NCBI RefSeq assembly: GCF_021233415.1
Contig: NZ_CP089466.1
Location: forward strand, 1,364,001 to 1,428,000
Source: Halobacterium litoreum
GTDB lineage: Archaea > Halobacteriota > Halobacteria > Halobacteriales > Halobacteriaceae
Length of the DNA stretch: 64,000 nucleotides
Direction: 5' to 3'
Shown here piece after piece: positions 9,146 to 17,518 of the stretch. Position numbers and translations under genes: made by a program. Under the pieces are notes generated by a model that ran no database searches, was not told where the DNA came from, and was given only the letters and a program-made list of their open reading frames with translations. Every line of letters begins with the position of its first letter. Position 1 is the stretch's first letter.

Positions 9146-10366
9146 TTACGTGTGCCCGCCGAGTTTCGAGATGGCGGAGAACGCGCGCCGACGCACCTCC
9201 GCGTTCTCCGTCTCGTCCACCAGCTTCTCCAAGCGCTGCCGGGACCGGTCGCCGCCGACCTTCCCGAGCGCGAACGCCGCCATCGCCACCGCGTCCTCTC
9301 CGTACTGGTCGGTCTCGATGACCTCCAGCAGACGCGTCTCCACGGACCGCCCACCAATCTCCGAGAGCCCGGTCGCCGCGAACTGCGAGATGAGGTCGTC
9401 GTCCTCCCCGAGCACGTCACACAGCGCGTCGATGGCGTCCATCTTCGTCGCGTTGTCGCCCGCCACCCGTCCCAGCATCCACGTCGCGTTCCGCCGCTGG
9501 TGTAACTGCGTCCCCTCCTCGATGATCTCGATGAGTGACGCCACGATACTCGGGTCGCTGCGCGCCGACATCCGGTCGACGATGGTCTCCCGGAGCTCGT
9601 GGCTCTTGTCCGGCGGCACGTTCGACAGAATCTCGATGAGCGAGAACACCGCCGCCCGGCGCACCAGGTCGCTCTGGTCGCCGAGCCGCTCCACGAGCGC
9701 GTCCACCGGCTTCGCGTTCCCGAACTGCCCGAGCGAACTCACCGCCGTCCGACGCAACGCCTCGCTGTCGTCCTCCACGACCGACAACAACCCCCGGAGC
9801 GACTCCGGGTTCGTCAACCGCCCGAGCGACTCGGCGGCCTCCCGCCGAACCTTCAACGGTTGCCCGTGCAGACACTCCACGAGAATCCCCGTCACCGCCG
9901 GGTCGCCCACCCGTCCGAGCGCGCGAGCGATGCGCGCCCGCACCCCCGGGTGCGGCTCGGACTGCAAGCGCTCGGCCAGCGGCCGCGCCGACTCCGAGAC
10001 CTCCAACAACCCCAACACGTTCGCCGCCGCCATCCGCAACTCCGGCGTGTCCGACGACAGATTCTCCACGAACACCTCCGCCTGCGCCCACGTCGCGCCA
10101 GAATCCGGGACCTCCTGTCCCAGCCCCTTCATCAGCGCGTCCACGGCCTCCTGTTGCGTGAGCGCGTCGATGGCTTCCGCCCGAACGACCTCGTCCTCGT
10201 CGCTCATCGCGTCGACCAACGCGTCGATACCCTCCGACCCGGGCTCGTCGAGGTTCCCCAGAATCTCGGCGGCCCGCTGCCGGACCGTCTCCTTCCCGCT
10301 CTCCTGGAGCAACTCCACTAACTTCTCGACGTCCCCGGAGCGCTCCAGTCCGTACAGCGATGGCAC
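9146..10366 (-). CDS. HEAT-repeat chemotaxis/motility protein (OE2401F-type)
   Basis: These 406 residues are built almost wholly from about 12 HEAT/PBS-lyase-type repeats, for example RRTAVSSLGQFGNAKPVDAL and VRREAAESLGRLTNPESL. HEAT arrays are protein-binding scaffolds. In H. salinarum the gene in this place (OE2401F) interacts with Che and archaellum proteins, so this one is likely part of the CheF switch interface. The start is GTG at 10366, about 26 bases below a TTTTGTAG element on the minus strand. A perfect hairpin lies directly upstream (10367-10381). Confidence 0.85.
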   Translation of the reverse strand: MPSLYGLERSGDVEKLVELLQESGKETVRQRAAEILGNLDEPGSEGIDALVDAMSDEDEVVRAEAIDALTQQEAVDALMKGLGQEVPDSGATWAQAEVFVENLSSDTPELRMAAANVLGLLEVSESARPLAERLQSEPHPGVRARIARALGRVGDPAVTGILVECLHGQPLKVRREAAESLGRLTNPESLRGLLSVVEDDSEALRRTAVSSLGQFGNAKPVDALVERLGDQSDLVRRAAVFSLIEILSNVPPDKSHELRETIVDRMSARSDPSIVASLIEIIEEGTQLHQRRNATWMLGRVAGDNATKMDAIDALCDVLGEDDDLISQFAATGLSEIGGRSVETRLLEVIETDQYGEDAVAMAAFALGKVGGDRSRQRLEKLVDETENAEVRRRAFSAISKLGGHT

Positions 10367-10381
10367 ACCTAGATGCTAGGT
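10367..10381. promoter_or_regulatory. Inverted repeat at the HEAT gene start
   Basis: ACCTAG-ATG-CTAGGT has 6-bp perfect arms. It lies between the putative TATA element (about 10388-10396, minus strand) and the GTG start of the HEAT gene, that is, over the expected transcription start. It could be an operator or a short 5-prime hairpin. Confidence 0.35.
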
Positions 10382-10443
10382 ACGCGTCTACAAAATGATG
10401 ACGTTCAGAAAGCGATACGGGAAGTGAACGAAAAGCGGCCGCG

Positions 10444-11034
10444 TTACAGCGTGACGGCCTGCTTATCCTTCAGGGACTCCGGCACGTTCGCCCAGTAGGT
10501 GGTCTTCGAGCCGTACTGCGTCGTGACCGTCAGCTGGACTTCCTCGCCAGCCAAGAGACCGTCCGTGGTGATCTGACCGGCAGCAAGCACGACTTTGATG
10601 CGGTCGGACTGGTCGACGAGCACGTCGGGGTTCTCGCCCTTGATGGACTCGGTGGTGAACTCCGTGCCGTTCGCGGCGGAGCTGTCGTAGGTGAGGGTGG
10701 TGGCGGTGTCCGGGCCGATCCACTGAATCGTACTCTTCGAGAGGTTGATGTTGTCGGCGCCCGCGGACTGCCGCACCGTCAGATTCGCGAAGTCGACAAC
10801 TTCCGTAGTGTCACTGTCGTTGACGTTACCGTAGGCGGAGACGACGTTGATGCGGTTCGACACTTGCGCGGAGGCTTCTTCGCCAGTCGCTTGGCCTTTG
10901 GACTGGAGGAAGCCGGCCGTGTTGATGAGGACGCCCGCGGCGATCGCGGCGACCAGGACCATCGCGATGAACACGATGAGCGTCCCGATCCCCACCTGAC
11001 CGCGCTCGTCTTCGTCGTTGATGAACTCGAACAT
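10444..11034 (-). CDS. arlB: Archaellin (archaeal flagellin), distal copy
   Basis: This is a structural subunit of the archaellum filament, 196 residues. It has a class III signal peptide: charged [12 protein letters not shown], predicted cleavage before [10 protein letters not shown], then the hydrophobic assembly helix. Possible N-glycosylation sequons are seen (NDS, NLT, NLS, NGT). The C-terminus [17 protein letters not shown] matches the other copy. It lies 9 bases below the first archaellin, so the two are co-transcribed. Codons 1-68 are identical at the DNA level to the upstream copy, while the rest has diverged. Confidence 0.95.
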   Translation of the reverse strand: MFEFINDEDERGQVGIGTLIVFIAMVLVAAIAAGVLINTAGFLQSKGQATGEEASAQVSNRINVVSAYGNVNDSDTTEVVDFANLTVRQSAGADNINLSKSTIQWIGPDTATTLTYDSSAANGTEFTTESIKGENPDVLVDQSDRIKVVLAAGQITTDGLLAGEEVQLTVTTQYGSKTTYWANVPESLKDKQAVTL

Positions 11035-11043
11035 TGAACTAAT

Positions 11044-11616
11044 TTACAGCTTGACTGCGTTCTTGTCTTTCAGCGATTCGGGCACGTTCGCCCAGTAGGT
11101 GGTCTTCGAACCGTACTGCGTCGTAATCGTCAGCTGCACTTCGTCGCCAGCTTCGAGATTACTGGTCACCGCGTTGGCGTCGATAATGACCTCAAGACGG
11201 TCGGACTGGTCGACGAGAACCGGGTTGTTCTCACCCTTGACTTGGTTCGTCGTGAAGTTCCCGGCATCAGCGGAACCGTTGTACGTCAGCGTCTTTGCTT
11301 TGTCCGGGCCGATCCACTGGATCGTAGTCTTCGAGAGGTTGATATTGTCGGCGCCCGCGGCCTGCCGCACGACCAGGCTCACCTCGTCAACGTTTTCGTT
11401 CGTAACGTTGCCGTAGGCGGAGACGACGTTGATGCGGTTCGACACTTGCGCGGAGGCTTCTTCGCCAGTCGCTTGGCCTTTGGACTGGAGGAAGCCGGCC
11501 GTGTTGATGAGGACGCCCGCGGCGATCGCGGCGACCAGGACCATCGCGATGAACACGATGAGCGTCCCGATCCCCACCTGACCGCGCTCGTCTTCGTCGT
11601 TGATGAACTCGAACAT
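11044..11616 (-). CDS. arlB: Archaellin (archaeal flagellin), proximal copy
   Basis: This is the first gene of the two-archaellin operon, 190 residues, with the same preflagellin leader and hydrophobic helix as its partner. Sequons include NVT, NLS, NGS and NFT. The central surface-exposed part differs from the second copy, as expected for archaellins that build different filament segments or carry different glycans. The promoter is probably CTTTTAGTAAAG (minus strand, about 11683-11694), giving a leader of roughly 40 bases. Confidence 0.95.
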   Translation of the reverse strand: MFEFINDEDERGQVGIGTLIVFIAMVLVAAIAAGVLINTAGFLQSKGQATGEEASAQVSNRINVVSAYGNVTNENVDEVSLVVRQAAGADNINLSKTTIQWIGPDKAKTLTYNGSADAGNFTTNQVKGENNPVLVDQSDRLEVIIDANAVTSNLEAGDEVQLTITTQYGSKTTYWANVPESLKDKNAVKL

Positions 11617-11680
11617 TGTTGGTTTGCTGCCCCCCTACCCGTAGCGGGTTTCCTGGGGCTCGACTCGAACGTTGATGGAC

Positions 11681-11696
11681 CTTTACTAAAAGGTAC
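11681..11696 (-). promoter_or_regulatory. Probable archaellin promoter (TATA element)
   Basis: Read on the minus strand the segment is TACCTTTTAGTAAAGG, a strong haloarchaeal TATA-like box in a GC-rich setting. It lies about 70 bases upstream of the first archaellin ATG, so transcription would start near 11655-11660. It is separate from the promoter of the divergent 11776 gene. Confidence 0.5.
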
Positions 11697-11775
11697 GCCC
11701 CCGGTTATCAGCGATGAAAAGTTCTCAGCCGTCGCTTACCAAACACCTAAGCCGGTCCGCCGGGCGAAGGGTGAC

Positions 11776-12009
11776 GTGTCCACTGTCATCGACTTCGAGG
11801 CGGTCCGCCACCGCGTCAAACTCGTGCGGGACTCGGGCGAGACGAAACTGTACGAGAATCGTGACGGCGTGGCGTGCCCGGTCTGTGACGAGCCGTTCGA
11901 CGAGGGGTTAGTAACGGAGTGTTCGTCGCGACAGGTCACGCCGGGCGGGGGCGTTCGGCTTTGCCTGGCTCGAGACGACGACCAATTATTCATCTTCACG
12001 CACGCGTGA
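11776..12009 (+). CDS. Small CxxC 'flagella cluster' protein
   Basis: This 77-residue protein has a zinc-knuckle-like ACPVCDEPF (CxxC) and a further Cys in TECSSR. The end, LARDDDQLFIFTHA, is conserved-looking. It fits the small family annotated in haloarchaea only as a flagella cluster protein (DUF7385, from memory); no function is known to me. I choose GTG 11776, about 29 bases below CACCTAAG, over much longer in-frame starts that would run through the archaellin gene. It is divergent from the archaellins and precedes the soluble transducer. Confidence 0.7.
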   Translation: MSTVIDFEAVRHRVKLVRDSGETKLYENRDGVACPVCDEPFDEGLVTECSSRQVTPGGGVRLCLARDDDQLFIFTHA

Positions 12010-12056
12010 GTAATCCGCGCTTACCTGATTCTTAGAACTGGTAACCGTGGGGGAAA

Positions 12057-12066
12057 CCTTTTATAC
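12057..12066 (+). promoter_or_regulatory. TATA box of the soluble transducer operon
   Basis: CTTTTATACC is preceded by a purine-rich GGGGGAAA (BRE-like) and lies about 30 bases before ATG 12092. It decides the start of the transducer gene and is the cleanest promoter of the motility block. Confidence 0.65.
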
Positions 12067-12091
12067 CTACTTGGGACGAATTACGTCAGGA

Positions 12092-13978
12092 ATGTTGGGT
12101 ACGCTCCGCAAACTACTCGGTGGGGGGTCCGAGAGGGCGGCGACGGACGGCGGTACCGACGCCGGCCAGTTCTCCTTCGGCGACCACGATAGACACGCGA
12201 GCGCGGTTCGGGAACGGTACGAGGTCGACACGGCGAGACTCGACCCGGGACTGCCGGACGACGCTCGCGAACACTTCGCTGGTCTGTTCGACGAGAACGC
12301 GCCCGAGACGGCGACGTACGTGCCCGCGTACCAGAGTGCGGGCGTGACGCCCGCCGACTTCGTCTCTGCTCACGGTGCGTCGGTCGACGCCGTCGTCGAC
12401 GCGGTGTTCGACCGGCTCCGCGAGGAGGGGTTAGACGAGTCCTCGCTGGACCGCGCGGAGAAGGAACTCCGCGTCGGTCTCGACACCGTCGTCGAGGACG
12501 CTGCGGCGGGCGTCGCAGCGTACGACGTTGGCGAGGAAGACGAGGACGAACTGAACGTCGAGGACGACGAACTCCTCGACGGCATCGGGATGCCGGTATT
12601 CATGCTGGACGCGGAGGGAGAGGTCGTCGCGTGGAACAAAGCGCTCGTCGACCTGACCGGCTGTCCGGAGTCGGAGGCCGTCGGGTCGAGTCACGTCAGC
12701 GAGGCGTTCTACCCCGACGGGCGTCGCGTCAAGACGCTCGCCGATAAAATCTGCGAGGCGCCGGAGGACGCCGCCGCCGAGTTCGACGTGGACCGCGCCG
12801 ACACGGAGTACACGCTCTACGAGGACTCCAGTACGATGGTCGACCGGGACGGGAACGAACGCCGCATCACGTTCTCTGCGCGCCCGATATTCGACGACAA
12901 CGGCGACCTCCTCGCGGTCGTGGAGACCGTCGACGACCGGACCGAGGACGTCGAGCGCGCCGAAGCCATCGAGACGCTCGTCACGGAACTGCGGACGACG
13001 ATGCAGGCGCTGCAGGCGGGACACCTCGAGTCGCGCGCGTCGTTCGAGGGCAACGCGCACGTCGACGACAAACTCGTCGGCGTCGTGAGCGACCTGAACG
13101 ACATGGCCGACCAGTTCGAGCGACTCGTCGGCCAGGTCGACGGCCAGACTCAGGAGTTGGCGTCCTCGATTCAGAAGGCGGCGGCGGAGGCCAACGACAT
13201 CGCCGACGTGGTCGGCGAGCAAAACGACATGCTGTCGGACGCGGCGAGCGAGATGCAGAACTTCTCCGCGAGCATGCAGGAGGTCGCCGCGAGCTCCGAC
13301 CAGGTCGCGGCGGCCGCCGAGCAGGCACAGACCGCCGCGGAGAACGGCCTGGAGGCCAGCGAGGGCGCGAGTACGGCGACGAACGAGGTCATCGACATCA
13401 GTGACGACCTCGTTGACAGCGTCTCCGAGTTGGAGGAGAAGATGGACGAAATCGAGGGCGTCGTCGAGGTCATCGCGGAGGTGGCAGACCAGACGAACCT
13501 CCTCGCGTTGAACGCGAACATCGAGGCCGCACGCGCGGGCGAAGCGGGCAGCGGCTTCGAGGTCGTCGCGGACGAGGTGAAGGAACTCGCGAACGAGACC
13601 CGCGAGCACACCGAGCGCATCGCGGGGAGCATCGACGAGGTCCAACAGCAGGCCAACGAGACCGTCGTCGCCGTCGAGGAGTCCCACCAGCAGATTCACC
13701 GCGCCGGCGACGAGATCGACGACGCGCTCACGGCGCTCGAAGAGATCGCCGACGCCGTCGACGAGGCCGCGACGGGTATCACGGAGGTCGCGCGCGCGAA
13801 CGACGAACAGGCCGAGACCGTCGAGGACGTCATCGTCACCATCGAGGAGGTCCAAGACCAAGCCGAGGAGGCGTCCGAGGCGTCCGAGCGCATCGTCGAC
13901 GCTACCCAGGAGCAGTCCCGTGCGGTCCAGGAACTGAATTCGCGGGTTGATCAACTCACCACGGAGGAGGATAACTGA
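12092..13978 (+). CDS. htr15: Soluble methyl-accepting transducer, Htr15-type
   Basis: This cytoplasmic chemoreceptor has 628 residues and no membrane segments. The N-terminal 150 residues are helical and unassigned. A PAS domain follows ([19 protein letters not shown] to [13 protein letters not shown], about 168-290), then a coiled coil and the signalling domain with the hairpin tip [20 protein letters not shown] near residue 475. Glu/Gln pairs suited to methylation by CheR are present (for example [16 protein letters not shown]). An earlier GTG at 12047 is rejected because the TATA box lies between it and ATG 12092. In H. salinarum Htr15 sits in the same place. Confidence 0.9.
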   Translation: MLGTLRKLLGGGSERAATDGGTDAGQFSFGDHDRHASAVRERYEVDTARLDPGLPDDAREHFAGLFDENAPETATYVPAYQSAGVTPADFVSAHGASVDAVVDAVFDRLREEGLDESSLDRAEKELRVGLDTVVEDAAAGVAAYDVGEEDEDELNVEDDELLDGIGMPVFMLDAEGEVVAWNKALVDLTGCPESEAVGSSHVSEAFYPDGRRVKTLADKICEAPEDAAAEFDVDRADTEYTLYEDSSTMVDRDGNERRITFSARPIFDDNGDLLAVVETVDDRTEDVERAEAIETLVTELRTTMQALQAGHLESRASFEGNAHVDDKLVGVVSDLNDMADQFERLVGQVDGQTQELASSIQKAAAEANDIADVVGEQNDMLSDAASEMQNFSASMQEVAASSDQVAAAAEQAQTAAENGLEASEGASTATNEVIDISDDLVDSVSELEEKMDEIEGVVEVIAEVADQTNLLALNANIEAARAGEAGSGFEVVADEVKELANETREHTERIAGSIDEVQQQANETVVAVEESHQQIHRAGDEIDDALTALEEIADAVDEAATGITEVARANDEQAETVEDVIVTIEEVQDQAEEASEASERIVDATQEQSRAVQELNSRVDQLTTEEDN

Positions 13979-14448
13979 TGACCCTGAATCCACGCGAGTA
14001 CGACGCAGAGGAGTTGCGCAGTGCGGCCCGGAAGAGCGACGACGAGAACATCCGGGAACTGAAAGAGCGGCTGGCGGAACACGAGCAGACCGCGGACGAG
14101 GCGGTTCGTTCGGGGCAACTGAAACAGCTCCTGTTCATGCACTCGAGCGCCGACGAGGAGCGTCTCCAGCGTCCGTACCTGGAGTCGATGCCGGGGAAGT
14201 ACGCCGCTGAAATCACGCTGTTCGAGTGGCTGGACTTCCTGCTGGAGCGCGGGGGCGTGAAGCGCTCGCTGGAAGCCATCGAGTACTACGAGAACATCGG
14301 CTGGGTCGGGGACGAGGCAGCGGAGAAACTTCGGAACCACGTTCGCGGGTTCGCGGGGCCGGCCGACGAGGAGAGCCACTCGGACTTCGAGATGGCCGAC
14401 CACGTCCTGAGTCTGGTGTTCATCGCACGGCTGGCGTCGATGGAGTAA
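13978..14448 (+). CDS. arlD: ArlD/FlaD archaellum accessory protein
   Basis: These 156 residues contain the ArlD/E domain, recognisable from LESMPGKYAAEITLFEWLDF and the YYENIGW motif shared with the C-terminus of the next protein. ArlC/D/E proteins form the switch ring at the motor and receive the CheY signal through CheF. The ATG overlaps the transducer stop by one base, so receptor and switch component are co-translated. Confidence 0.85.
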   Translation: MTLNPREYDAEELRSAARKSDDENIRELKERLAEHEQTADEAVRSGQLKQLLFMHSSADEERLQRPYLESMPGKYAAEITLFEWLDFLLERGGVKRSLEAIEYYENIGWVGDEAAEKLRNHVRGFAGPADEESHSDFEMADHVLSLVFIARLASME

Positions 14449-14490
14449 GGCGAGCCTACCCGATTAATCGAATTGAGAACTGGGGGAGAA

Positions 14491-14500
14491 CATTAATTAC
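14491..14500 (+). promoter_or_regulatory. TATA-like element before arlCE
   Basis: CATTAATTAC follows GGGGGAGAA in the 76-base gap between arlD and arlCE, the same BRE-plus-TATA layout as at 12057. It lies about 30 bases above ATG 14525, arguing for an internal promoter of the arl operon and for that start. Confidence 0.5.
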
Positions 14501-14524
14501 GCGGGGCTCTCGTGTATTATCCCG

Positions 14525-15871
14525 ATGAAGTTTATCCACCTCACCCCGACTGCCCTGGTCTTCCTGCAGTTCGGGGCGCTGGCCGTCGGTATGGCCAGTT
14601 GGCTCGACGACGACGAGGGGTCGGGGGACTCCGGAGGGGACGATGAGTTCGAGATGGACGACGACTTCGACGACGACTTCGACGACGAGTTCGGTTCCTT
14701 CGACGACATGGAGGACGGCGGTGGCGGGGCGGGCGGTGCGGACGCCTCGGTGAACGAACTGGAACACCGAATCGAGGAACTCGAGACCGAGGTGTCGAAC
14801 GTCGCGTCGAAAGCGAACACCGTCCGGAGCGAGAACGAACAGATCAGCGAGAGCGTCGAGGACGTCGAGGAGAACGTCCGGAAGCTCCTGGAGATCTACG
14901 AGATGGTGACGCGCGGCGTGAACCCGTTCGTGGACGACGTCGAAACCGAGGCCATGGGCGGCGGCGCCAGTGGCCAGAGTTTCGGGCTCTTCGACGACGA
15001 GGAAGAGGACGGCGGTGACGGCGGCGGCGGTGGGGAGGACCTCGACGCCGACATCGCGGACGCGGACGCCGACGACTTCTTCGAGGACGACGCGTTCGAC
15101 GACGGGATGGAGGAAGGCGACGACATGGGCGGCTTCGACGACTTCGAAGAGGAAGAAGGGGCGGACGACGAGATGGACGGATTCGGCGATTTCGAGGACG
15201 AGGACGGCGGCGAGGAGGCCGCCGGCGACGGTGGCGGGACGTCCTTCGACGAGTTGAAAGAGGAGTACGAATCCGGCGAGGCCGACTGGGCGGAAGGCGA
15301 GGAGGGTGGAGACGACGCGATAGACGCCGAGGAGAAACCCGACCTCGGGTTCGACGACTCCGACCTCGAAGAAGACGAGGAAGCGACGGACGAGGTGGCC
15401 GAGGACGACGGCTTCGACTTCGAGGAAGAGGAGACCGAAGACGCGGGCGGCGCCGAGTCCGGGACGGACATCGACGAGTCGTCCGGAACGGCACCCGCGC
15501 TCGGCCTGCGGACGCGCGGAGACGGCCCGCACCTCGAAGAGCACCCGAACGGCTACCTCGCGGACGTCGTCTCGTTGGAGTGGCTGAACTACTTGCTCGC
15601 GGAGTTCGGGCCGAAGAACACGGTGCGGACGCTGAACTACTACGAGCGCATCGGGTGGATCGGCGAGCCGGCCCGCGACCAGTTGTTCGACTACTTGGAG
15701 GGGTTGACCGACTCCGATTACCTCTACCGCGAGGAGTTCGGGACGACCGAACTGACCATGGACGACCACTTGAAGAGTCTCGATTACATCGAGGAGTTGG
15801 CGAGCGAGGACATAGAGCGAGCAATCGTGGACCGGTGCGAGGACCTCCATAGAAATGGGATTCAGCGTTAG
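14525..15871 (+). CDS. arlCE: ArlCE (FlaCE) archaellum switch protein
   Basis: This is an ArlC-ArlE fusion of up to 448 residues. The ArlC coiled coil (VNELEHRIEELETEVSNVAS, about 75-95) ends in LLEIYEMVTRGVNPFVDDVE. A long, extremely acidic, Gly-rich linker (about 150-310) follows, then the ArlD/E domain (GYLADVVSLEWLNYLLAEFG, YYERIGWIG). The protein forms the switch ring below ArlH/I. Start choice matters: ATG 14525 fits the promoter but adds a hydrophobic stretch, TPTALVFLQFGALAVG, not expected in a cytoplasmic protein; ATG 14591 (MASWLDDDEG) would remove it. The 3-prime end overlaps arlF by 17 bases. Confidence 0.88.
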   Translation: MKFIHLTPTALVFLQFGALAVGMASWLDDDEGSGDSGGDDEFEMDDDFDDDFDDEFGSFDDMEDGGGGAGGADASVNELEHRIEELETEVSNVASKANTVRSENEQISESVEDVEENVRKLLEIYEMVTRGVNPFVDDVETEAMGGGASGQSFGLFDDEEEDGGDGGGGGEDLDADIADADADDFFEDDAFDDGMEEGDDMGGFDDFEEEEGADDEMDGFGDFEDEDGGEEAAGDGGGTSFDELKEEYESGEADWAEGEEGGDDAIDAEEKPDLGFDDSDLEEDEEATDEVAEDDGFDFEEEETEDAGGAESGTDIDESSGTAPALGLRTRGDGPHLEEHPNGYLADVVSLEWLNYLLAEFGPKNTVRTLNYYERIGWIGEPARDQLFDYLEGLTDSDYLYREEFGTTELTMDDHLKSLDYIEELASEDIERAIVDRCEDLHRNGIQR

Positions 15872-16292
15872 TGGTTCGGCGGCGATACTGTTCATCGCCG
15901 CGTTCGTGAGTGTCGGTATCCTGTACTCGGCGGCGTTCAACGGGTACGAGCGCGTACAGGACGCCGACGACAGACACGGGGAGCGCGTCCTGGAGCGTCG
16001 CAACACGGTCGTCGACGTGACGAACGTAACGTACAACACGACCTCGGACGAACTGACAGTGAACGTGACGAACTCGGGGGCGACGTCGCTGTCGGTGAAC
16101 GAGACCGACTTGCTGTTGGACGGGGAGTTCCGGAGTCGGAGCGGTTACGACAGCTGGAGCGTCGGCGGGCAGACGGATACGACGCTGTGGCTCCCCGGCG
16201 AGACGTACAGCGTCACCGTGACGACGGCGAGCCAGCCCGACCGCGTGAAAGTGGTGACGTCGTCGGGTGTGGCGGCGACGGAGGTGGTCTGA
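15855..16292 (+). CDS. arlF: ArlF (FlaF) archaellum stator protein
   Basis: The 145 residues have an N-terminal hydrophobic helix (SAAILFIAAFVSVGILYSAA) and an extracytoplasmic beta-sandwich with many Thr/Val strands. ArlF anchors the motor to the S-layer. The ATG lies inside the end of arlCE. The stop directly abuts the GTG of arlG. Confidence 0.93.
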   Translation: MGFSVSGSAAILFIAAFVSVGILYSAAFNGYERVQDADDRHGERVLERRNTVVDVTNVTYNTTSDELTVNVTNSGATSLSVNETDLLLDGEFRSRSGYDSWSVGGQTDTTLWLPGETYSVTVTTASQPDRVKVVTSSGVAATEVV

Positions 16293-16739
16293 GTGGCCAG
16301 TGTCTCATCCTCGACGCTCATCATCTTCATCGCGAGCATCCTCGTGGCGGCGTCCGTCGCGGGGACGATGACGAACGGCGTCCAGCGGTTGAGCGACGCG
16401 TTGGGGGACCGGAGCGTCGACGTCAGCCAGGAGATTCAGACGGACGTGGAGATAATCAGCGACTCCGCGAGTTCGTCGTCCATCTACGACGGGGGTAATC
16501 TGACGCTGCTCGTGAAGAATACGGGCTCAGGCGGATTGGCCGCGGACCCGAGTGTCGTCGACGTCATCGTCGACGGGACGTACGTGACGAACGTGTCGCT
16601 GTCCGTGGTCGACGGCTCCAGTTGGGGGCCGGGGAACGTCGTCCGGGTGACGGCGTCGGGTGTGGATCTGTCGAGTGGCGACCACCGCGCGGTCGTCATC
16701 GTTCACGGCGACCGTGAGGTGTTGGAGTTCAGAACATGA
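16293..16739 (+). CDS. arlG: ArlG (FlaG) archaellum stator protein
   Basis: The 148 residues have one N-terminal membrane helix ([18 protein letters not shown]) and a beta-rich outer domain, the ArlF/G architecture. ArlF and ArlG form the stator filament between membrane and S-layer. The start is GTG immediately after the arlF stop, and the end overlaps arlH in an ATGA junction. Confidence 0.92.
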   Translation: MASVSSSTLIIFIASILVAASVAGTMTNGVQRLSDALGDRSVDVSQEIQTDVEIISDSASSSSIYDGGNLTLLVKNTGSGGLAADPSVVDVIVDGTYVTNVSLSVVDGSSWGPGNVVRVTASGVDLSSGDHRAVVIVHGDREVLEFRT

Positions 16740-17506
16740 GCACGAACACACTGTACTCGCTCGGGTTGGACGAGCACGACCGACTGAACAACGAGCTCGG
16801 GGGCGGCATTCCCGGCGGGAGCATCGTCCTCATCGAGGGAGATTACGGCGCGGGGAAGTCCGCGATGAGCCAGCGGTTCACGTACGGCCTCTGTGAGGAG
16901 GGACACTCCGTGACGTTGGTGTCGACGGAGTTGACCGTCCGTGGGTTCATCGACCAAATGCACTCCCTGAGTTACGACATGGAAGAGCACCTGTTGAACG
17001 AGAACCTGTTGTTCTTCCACGCGGACGTCGACACGGGGAAGAGCGCGCTCCGGAGTACCGGGGCCGTCGACGACGAGGACGGCAACCGCAAGCAGTTGCT
17101 CAAGCGGTTGATGGAGGCCGACAAGATGTGGCAGGCCGACACCGTCGTCATCGACACGTTCGACGCCATCCTCCGGAACGACCCGAAGTTCGAGGCGCTG
17201 GTCCGGCAGAACGACGAGCGGCAGGCCGCCCTCGAAATCATATCGTTCTTTAGGGATTTGGTCTCGCAAGGAAAGGTCATCGTTTTGACCGTGGACCCCA
17301 GTACTGTCGACGAGGAGGCAATCGGGCCGTTCCGGTCTATCGCCGACGTGTACTTGGAGTTACAGATGGTGGAGGTCGGGAACGACGTCCGGCGCTCCAT
17401 CGCCGTTCGCCGGTTCGCCGGGATGGGCGAGCAGGTGGGTGACACGATCGGGTACTCGGTGCGGTCCGGCACGGGAATCGTCATCGAAAGCCGCAGCGTG
17501 GCATAG
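16736..17506 (+). CDS. arlH: ArlH (FlaH) KaiC-like ATP-binding motor protein
   Basis: These 256 residues belong to the RecA/KaiC superfamily. Walker A is at about 34-42 ([10 protein letters not shown]), and Walker B is in [13 protein letters not shown] near residue 140. ArlH sits under ArlI and regulates assembly and switching by ATP binding. It is fully embedded in the operon (4-base overlap with arlG, 12-base gap to arlI). Confidence 0.95.
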   Translation: MSTNTLYSLGLDEHDRLNNELGGGIPGGSIVLIEGDYGAGKSAMSQRFTYGLCEEGHSVTLVSTELTVRGFIDQMHSLSYDMEEHLLNENLLFFHADVDTGKSALRSTGAVDDEDGNRKQLLKRLMEADKMWQADTVVIDTFDAILRNDPKFEALVRQNDERQAALEIISFFRDLVSQGKVIVLTVDPSTVDEEAIGPFRSIADVYLELQMVEVGNDVRRSIAVRRFAGMGEQVGDTIGYSVRSGTGIVIESRSVA

Positions 17507-17518
17507 CAGGGACACCTC

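Noticed and set aside
11242-11775. A longer N-terminus for the small CxxC protein
   Set aside because: It would run antisense through the archaellin and its promoter. GTG 11776 has a TATA-like element at leaderless distance.
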